Shown here piece by piece: positions 58,650-64,000 of a DNA stretch of 64,000 bases; within the stretch, counting starts at the first letter, position 1; every line of letters begins with the position of its first letter. This DNA comes from Nymphaea colorata. Lineage: Eukaryota; Streptophyta; Magnoliopsida; Nymphaeales; Nymphaeaceae. The DNA lies in the NCBI RefSeq assembly GCF_008831285.2, contig NC_045143.1, positions 4,721,503 through 4,785,502 of the forward strand, in the 5' to 3' direction. The notes beneath the pieces are model-generated. The model made no database searches, was not told the DNA's origin, and saw only the letters and a program-made list of their open reading frames with translations. Made by a program: the position numbers and the translations under genes.

Positions 58650-60789
58650 TAGTTCTGCACACACACACAGGTGCAGAGAGGGATCTACTGAGAATAAGAG
58701 AAAAAGATGAATACGGGTGAGGTTACCCAATTAGAATTTATAAGAAATTTCTTCTGACTTTTCTTCTTGTTTCCAGGAAGGCTCCGAGAATGAGATGTGA
58801 CATTGCTGCCATTGATTTTCTTCATTTTTTATTTTGAACTTGGAAGGATCGACGGTGAACAGGTCAACTGGGAAAGATGGTACGTGTTGAATTTTTATAT
58901 AAGCGCAGTTAGCTCTTGAAAAATATAAAAGACATTGCTCATAGTCATGTTGAAATGGTTTATATCTAATCGCTTCAAGTAATGTCGATAAAAAAAAACA
59001 TTGAGAACTCTTCAAAGGACCAGGACAAAGCCAAAAAAATGAATAAACTTTAGCGGACATAAAACTTCCACAGAAAACTTCAAGTCCAGGAAGCAAGAGA
59101 GTTGATGTCAAGTCTACGAAGAAACACATGGCACAGAAAAGCCTATTTAGGAGTCATTGTAGTCTTTGGACTTGAGAATCGACTGTACCAAATTGAAGTT
59201 CCTGGCAACAGCTTCGGAATTAATTACATGATTTTCATACTTAGAGCTCAAGGTCTAGATCTACTATACGATAGTTGCTTGACCTGGAAATTTTGTACTA
59301 GAGAGAACGGGATCACAATGGATGCACGGAGCTAGCGGTTTCACGAAATCATGGTCACATTTGAATGTTGAATCGTCTTGATCCAAGGTTTAACTTCCCC
59401 AGTGGATTTAGGAAGTCTGGTTCTTATTAGAGTTCGAAACTTGGAGGGTATGATTGAGGCTAGTACATTTATTGGTCAATTTCTATTATGCGTTACTTGT
59501 TTAAGTTTCTCTCAGACTTCACTTTATTAATCATAGTTATTGATTCTAAAACCATGGATTTACATATCAGCAAGATCAACTGAGTTCACTAAAATAAGGA
59601 GTTGGACTTGAAATCTGGAGGTTGAATGAGCTCAGGGGTTCTAATGGTACAGGCTTTGTTCTAGCATCCAATCATTCAGATCATAAAGGCAGTCAACTCA
59701 CAAACAAGTTATAGGACAAAAAACCAAATCAGATGGAACTTCACATTAAGATCATTTGGTGGGCCGACATATGTTTATAAGGAATTTCAGGCATTATGGT
59801 TGTCTTAAAGTAAATATCCGCTTGAGTGATTGCATTTTGGGATATTACGTTATTTTAGATAGTATGAGGTAATTTTGAAATGTATAGATACCAGTACGCA
59901 ATTACGGACTCTTTGATGGGTGGAATCTGTAATTACCCTTAATATAAAATGGTAGTGGTTCCTAGGGTCGTGCGAATAGTTGCCTGAAACGTTGGTTTCT
60001 AAAGTTTTCCTCTTCCCCATCTGAGAGAGACCTCAAGCGCGCTGCAAAGACCCTGGAAGACCCTGCTGTGATCTTCTCGTGCACCCGTTCAGATGGATTC
60101 AGGTATGCTTCCACTTCAGTTTAAGGTTTTGTTTAATTCAATGATTTAGCATGAGCATGATCCTGTTTTAGGACATATCGTTTGTGTATGCATGAAGGGG
60201 AGAAATCCCAACAATTAGTATTAGAGCCCTAGTTCATTAATAAAATCGTTGAATTTTTTGGTTAATTGTTGTTGCATCTACACAAATTGTTTGATGAATT
60301 TGTGTGTTTGCTTGTGGTCGGTCACGCCCTTTCCCATTTTCCATCTCCCTCTATCCCTCGTACAGTTTTCGAGGGTTGCTGTTGGTTTGGGCGACTATTG
60401 ATTCCACCATTATCGCGGGGGATGGCTGGCCTTTTGGGCGACGGCCGGCCATCGTTAGGCGACCCGCCGGCACCCACCATGAGGCGAGGAGGGAAAACGG
60501 CGATTACTATGGAGACCATCGGGTTTCCATGCGCTGTGGGCGATGGAAGCCCTTGGGCTTCCGTTGCAACCACAGGCAGATGAACATGGAGGGGCGACGG
60601 CCGGCGGTTTCGCCGGCGCGCACCCACCATGGCCTGGAGGCCGTCGGGCTTTCGTTGAAGGCAATGGAAGGCGTTGGCCTTCCGTTGCAATTGCAGAAAG
60701 GGTAAAAGGGACAAGGGACGGCAGGGAGGGGCGACGGCCAACGACTTAGCTGTTGCCGGACGGGGCGTGCGACCCTCCAGCACCCACCC
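58650..60789. other. Upstream flank of ankyrin gene and spacer
   Basis: On the minus strand, TTATATAAAA near 58903 could be the TATA box of the ankyrin gene. A 132-codon frame at 58731-59129 is not recognisable and probably lies in the promoter or leader. A GC-rich block (60400-60780) gives long open frames in several phases, all low-complexity and probably not genes. Confidence 0.45.
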
Positions 60790-60790
60790 T
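59850..60790 (+). mobile_element. Possible Copia-like LTR element fossil
   Basis: A sequence ending in CA near 60212 is followed by TTAGTATTAGAGCCCTAG, which resembles the initiator-Met tRNA primer site that follows the 5' LTR of plant Copia elements. Downstream is a GC-rich block without a recognisable gag or pol. If correct, this is a remnant of one LTR end plus adjacent internal sequence; it is clearly incomplete. Left limit is a guess. Confidence 0.3.
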
Positions 60791-62520
60791 CATATGCTTC
60801 TCATACTTTGAAGACAATGCATGATAGCTTTATCAAATGTGTACTTCTCAATATTAAGCAACCAAATCATCATCCGAGCATTCATCTATTTTTTGTCACG
60901 AACTCATGTTTTAATAACATTTATACCTGAAAATGCTTTCTCACTTGCTGTCGAAACAGTAAACTTGTTGTCGCTACAAGTAAAGTTATTGCCAGTTTAA
61001 TAAACCAGCACACTAGATAAAATATTATGTGTTTCAATTGTGGCCATCATTTCAGAACATTCAATCAAAGATTTTAAATTTGAAAATTAGTAATTTTTAT
61101 ATTCTTCAATATACTTTTAATTGACTGTAAAGCCTATGCAAGTCTACTTTATGGAAATCTATTGAGCAGAGGTCAATAAGATGGATCAATTTATCATGAT
61201 CAAACTCTTTAAAAAAAATCTTTAGGCTTAAATATGCCGTTTTAAGGAGAAAATCTATATTTGGCTCAGGAAAATGACTGTTCAGCTCTTGAAGTTCAAT
61301 ATTAATAGCAACGTTAAAAGCTTCAACATGATAATGATGCAATTATGTCGTCTTGGTTGTTGTTGAACAACAACCAGACCTTCGGAATATCAAAGGTGTT
61401 GTAAAATATGGAGGTTTTACTCATAAAATAGTCTCCATCATTATCTTTCAAATCTTAAAACCCTTTTTTTTATAAACAACTAAATCCATACCATTCAAAT
61501 AGCTTGATTTTTTCACTAGAGTGCATGCGAAAGTGTATCAGGATCGTCAAAGTTTTTTATATATCAAATGAAAGATGAACACAAATTCAATTTTTGCAAT
61601 GTTTGTGCAAATTCAAACTTGTCTCATTTTTCTTTGTTGACTTTTTATACAATAAAATCTAATCCCTTCATTGCAAAAGAATTCTTGTCAATCAAATTGA
61701 TGGAGCATCATAATGAGAACCTCCAAAGTGTGTCGCCAAGTTGTGTTAAACTCATCTTTTGATATAATTTTTGTCCTGTTTGAAGTTTGAAGTTCACCTG
61801 ACTCAAGTGCTTCAATAATTTTCATACATTCAGCTTCATAAATGAGTTTTGGCCTTTTGAGTGAAGTATAAAAAAATGAACAAGTTAGATAATATTCCAA
61901 AATAAAGTATTGGATAATGTTTAGCAAAGGCAACTAGTGTCTAGTGAAGCCGATGTGCAAAACAATGAGTACATATAATATGTAGATTCATTTTCATTTA
62001 GTATAAAAACTTTTACTGTATTAAATACTTTTTTCATATTGTTTTTTTCAATCATTACCATGTATATACAAATTTGATATACTCAATCCAAACCTACAAA
62101 AGGTCTCCTTTACTACTATCTTAAGTGACTTGACACTTATCTAAGAACATATACAAAGGTAAGTAATTAATTTGAGTTTTAGACCATTTTTATGTACAAA
62201 GTATGACACAATAGTCATTTGTTCTTTAATTGATATATTTCATGAATCATCAAGCAATAAAAAAAAACACCTTCAAGAACTTACATAGTAGCATATGTAG
62301 TTTCTATAACACATACTTTCACAAATGTCTTTTAGTATATATTAAGGTGTCAATTTATTAATCTTTGGAACATTCTTCAATGAACCTGATCAAGTTGATT
62401 AAAAATCTTTTGAAAATACTTAAATATCTCAATATTAAGAAAGCCTTTAATTTCACCATGCTGTCAAAATGAAATCCACGCCTCAATAGAATTTTTATTA
62501 CATTAACTTGCCAAAAAGAG
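60790..62520 (-). mobile_element. Decayed hAT transposase gene (ZMYM1-like, DUF4371 plus hAT dimerisation)
   Basis: Minus-strand fragments in changing frames follow the order of plant TTF/ZMYM1-like hAT transposases. From 62520 downward: a FLLRQG-like segment (62400-62500), a KDI...ISIKEQM-like DUF4371 core (62180-62330), IIEALESGELQT...DTRWGSH-like sequence (61730-61880), AINIELQELNSHFPEPNIDFLL (about 61250-61320), and a VATTS...SEKAFSGIN-like dimerisation tail (60800-61000). Several stops and frameshifts interrupt it, so it is not functional. Domains upstream (the TTF zinc finger) were not seen. The element ends could not be placed. This could be the kind of source that moved the hAT-type MITEs at 26-30 kb, but their ends were not compared. 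Confidence 0.75.
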
Positions 62521-62566
62521 TATGATAGTGACAACAAAAAGAGGGCAAACAACAACCTAACAACTA

Positions 62567-62830
62567 AGGTTGGGCATTGGTTCAGGTACACGATGGGTAC
62601 TCGGCCAAACTCGGGTCCGAAAAAAAGGACATCAGGTAGACCTGAATGGGCCCGATTAAATCCAGTTCGATCCGATAATTTTTTTAATATATTATTTATT
62701 GAGATATATATATATATATATATATCATTATAATATTTTATTACTATTAATTATATATAATATTATTTTATATTAAAAATATATATTTTTAATTTAGCCC
62801 AATCGGTAATAAAAAAGTGCCCATATAAAA
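62567..62830. repeat. GC-ended, AT-core dispersed repeat, degenerate
   Basis: It starts CTAAGGTTGGGCATTGG, like the left end at 45227. Inside are GGGCCCGATTAAAT and a long AT-rich core with a TA microsatellite, then TTTAGCCCAATCGG. The right end is eroded. Confidence 0.55.
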
Positions 62831-63137
62831 CTCAAATCAAAAGTCAAAAGAGGCAAATTTAAAATTAGAACACTTAAGATGAGCAACCAAAATGGGCATA
62901 TGAGGAAGCTCAAATCAAAGGAGGACGAGGAAGAAAAGGGAGGAAGAAGAAGAGAGAAATAAAGAACGGTCTCCGGTCGGCACCCTTGTCAGCTTGATTC
63001 ATTCCACTGGTAGGGGAGAACGAACATGAAAAAGGCAGGCGTTGGTGAAAGGAGACTAGAAGAGAATAATTTTTACAAGCTATAACTGGTTGGAGGAAGA
63101 ATCCTAGATTTGGGCTCCAATGGATCAGTTGCGTCTC

Positions 63138-63169
<32 letters not shown>

Positions 63170-63486
63170 TGTGTAAATCCCAATCTTGTTCTAATGTTCT
63201 CCCTCTCTCAACCTCTTGTGCCAGGGCTATGAAGCCCTCTTTTCGGCCGGCATAAGGGGGCTTTGAGCCATTCTATTTTTCCAGCGACAGAGGACTTCAA
63301 GCCTTCATGTCTTTCCGTCTCCCTCGGTTTTCTAGCAGCCGAATCCATAAAACTGAAAAATATGATGTGATTGCAAATGTTATTCTTATATATAAGCAAA
63401 AGCAAGCAACTGCTAGACATCATCACATCATTTCTCTCCAAACAATAACATGACGTTCGATGTGATCTTTTTACGAAAACGCAGCA
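62831..63486. other. Spacer and 3' flank of second ankyrin gene
   Basis: A CT microsatellite lies at 63134-63168. From about 63360 to 63486 the sequence aligns with the 3' flank of the first ankyrin gene (55140-55247), sharing TTCTTATATATAA and CGATGTGAT, so the duplication extends beyond the stop codon. Confidence 0.6.
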
Positions 63487-64000
63487 TTAGTGCACAACAT
63501 ATCCCCTTTTCATGGTAGAATCATTATAGTGAACTGCTTCTGTAGGCTTCTCAGGCGATTCTATTTGTGAACTATCTCCCTCCAGTTTGCCGACTCGTTC
63601 CCTGATCATCATCACCAGAAGAGCAAGGAAAAGTGCACCCAGCAAGCCCAGACACAGCCCGTAGAGAGCCTCCAAAGTCAGCCTGTTGCCCTTCTTAGTA
63701 GACCAAGTAATCCATGAGCCAGTCGTGTAGGCCACCACCATGAACGACACAGAGACCCACATCACCTTGTCAGTCACAGCCAGAAGCCAGGTCAGGGCTC
63801 GCTGCCTGATGGGGATGACGCTCACCAGCACTATGACAATGCCCAGTGATGTGAAGAGCGCCATGTCGTTGCTCACCATGAACACCTTGAAGAGCCTCGT
63901 GTCGCCCATTATCGGCCTTCCCGCCAAGTCGCCCTCCTGGTACATCCCGCCGGGCGGCGCAAGCCCGGCCGAAAATGTCACCGTGGCAATCAGAACGGCA
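63487..64000 (-). CDS. Ankyrin-PGG membrane protein, second copy (partial, cut by right edge)
   Basis: The last exon of a paralog of the 55248-58649 gene, reading leftward from beyond the window. The visible 170 residues cover the end of the first PGG helix ([13 protein letters not shown]), [11 protein letters not shown], and three more hydrophobic segments ([41 protein letters not shown]), ending MKRGYVVH. The other copy ends MKWGYVIH. Identity is high and spread evenly, suggesting a recent tandem duplication; the C-terminal acidic tail (EGDSSQIESPEKPTEA) is slightly shorter. Ankyrin repeats would lie to the right of the window. No break is seen in this part. Confidence 0.9.
   Translation of the reverse strand, partial: AVLIATVTFSAGLAPPGGMYQEGDLAGRPIMGDTRLFKVFMVSNDMALFTSLGIVIVLVSVIPIRQRALTWLLAVTDKVMWVSVSFMVVAYTTGSWITWSTKKGNRLTLEALYGLCLGLLGALFLALLVMMIRERVGKLEGDSSQIESPEKPTEAVHYNDSTMKRGYVVH

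Noticed and set aside
58731-59129. 132-codon minus-strand frame just upstream of the ankyrin gene
   Set aside because: No domain, and it overlaps the likely promoter and leader of the ankyrin gene.
60266-60783. GC-rich block with open frames in several phases (up to 153 codons)
   Set aside because: Low-complexity Pro/Arg/Gly-rich translations in all frames indicate base composition rather than a gene.

Overview
This window is nuclear DNA of a flowering plant. The support is a DYW-type PPR editing factor, ENOD93-family genes, a TSO1-type CXC protein, plant ankyrin-PGG membrane proteins, short GT-AG introns, many AT and CT microsatellites, and small plant-type DNA transposons. Species cannot be named from sequence alone. 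Gene density is low: eight complete gene models and one that runs off the right edge, in 64 kb.

Layout. 1-14.1 kb: three ENOD93-like genes in tandem on the plus strand (422-1359, 8384-9291, 13067-14092), each with four exons. The first two lie in a recent segmental duplication of about 3.3-3.8 kb; the third is an older copy. 16.3-18.5 kb: an intronless PPR-DYW gene on the minus strand that reads like OTP82, a plastid RNA-editing factor. 18.5-24.6 kb: gene-poor, with two small inverted-repeat elements side by side. 24.8-25.2 kb: a small MASS-like gene (family of MAPK substrates of the stomatal lineage). 25.2-33.3 kb: gene-poor, rich in MITEs, two of them with perfect 8-bp target duplications. 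33.3-40.8 kb: a large minus-strand TSO1/TCX (CPP family) gene whose ten coding exons I could join in frame. 46.7-51.6 kb: two tandem intronless cytidine deaminase genes. 55.2-58.6 kb: a minus-strand ankyrin-PGG gene with one frame break at a G homopolymer. 60.8-62.5 kb: a decayed hAT transposase of the ZMYM1-like/DUF4371 kind. 63.5-64.0 kb: the 3' end of a second ankyrin-PGG gene, cut by the window edge.

The genes do not form a pathway or operon. The common theme is tandem duplication: three unrelated families (ENOD93, CDA, ANK-PGG) are each locally amplified, and dispersed MITE families fill the spaces. I found no rRNA, CRISPR array or convincing tRNA, and no clear novel system. The best leads are a promoter block shared by all three ENOD93 genes, unusual splice sites (a GC-AG intron, AAG acceptors, CT-repeat donors), a possible cassette exon in the TSO1-like gene, and the homopolymer frame break in the ankyrin gene.
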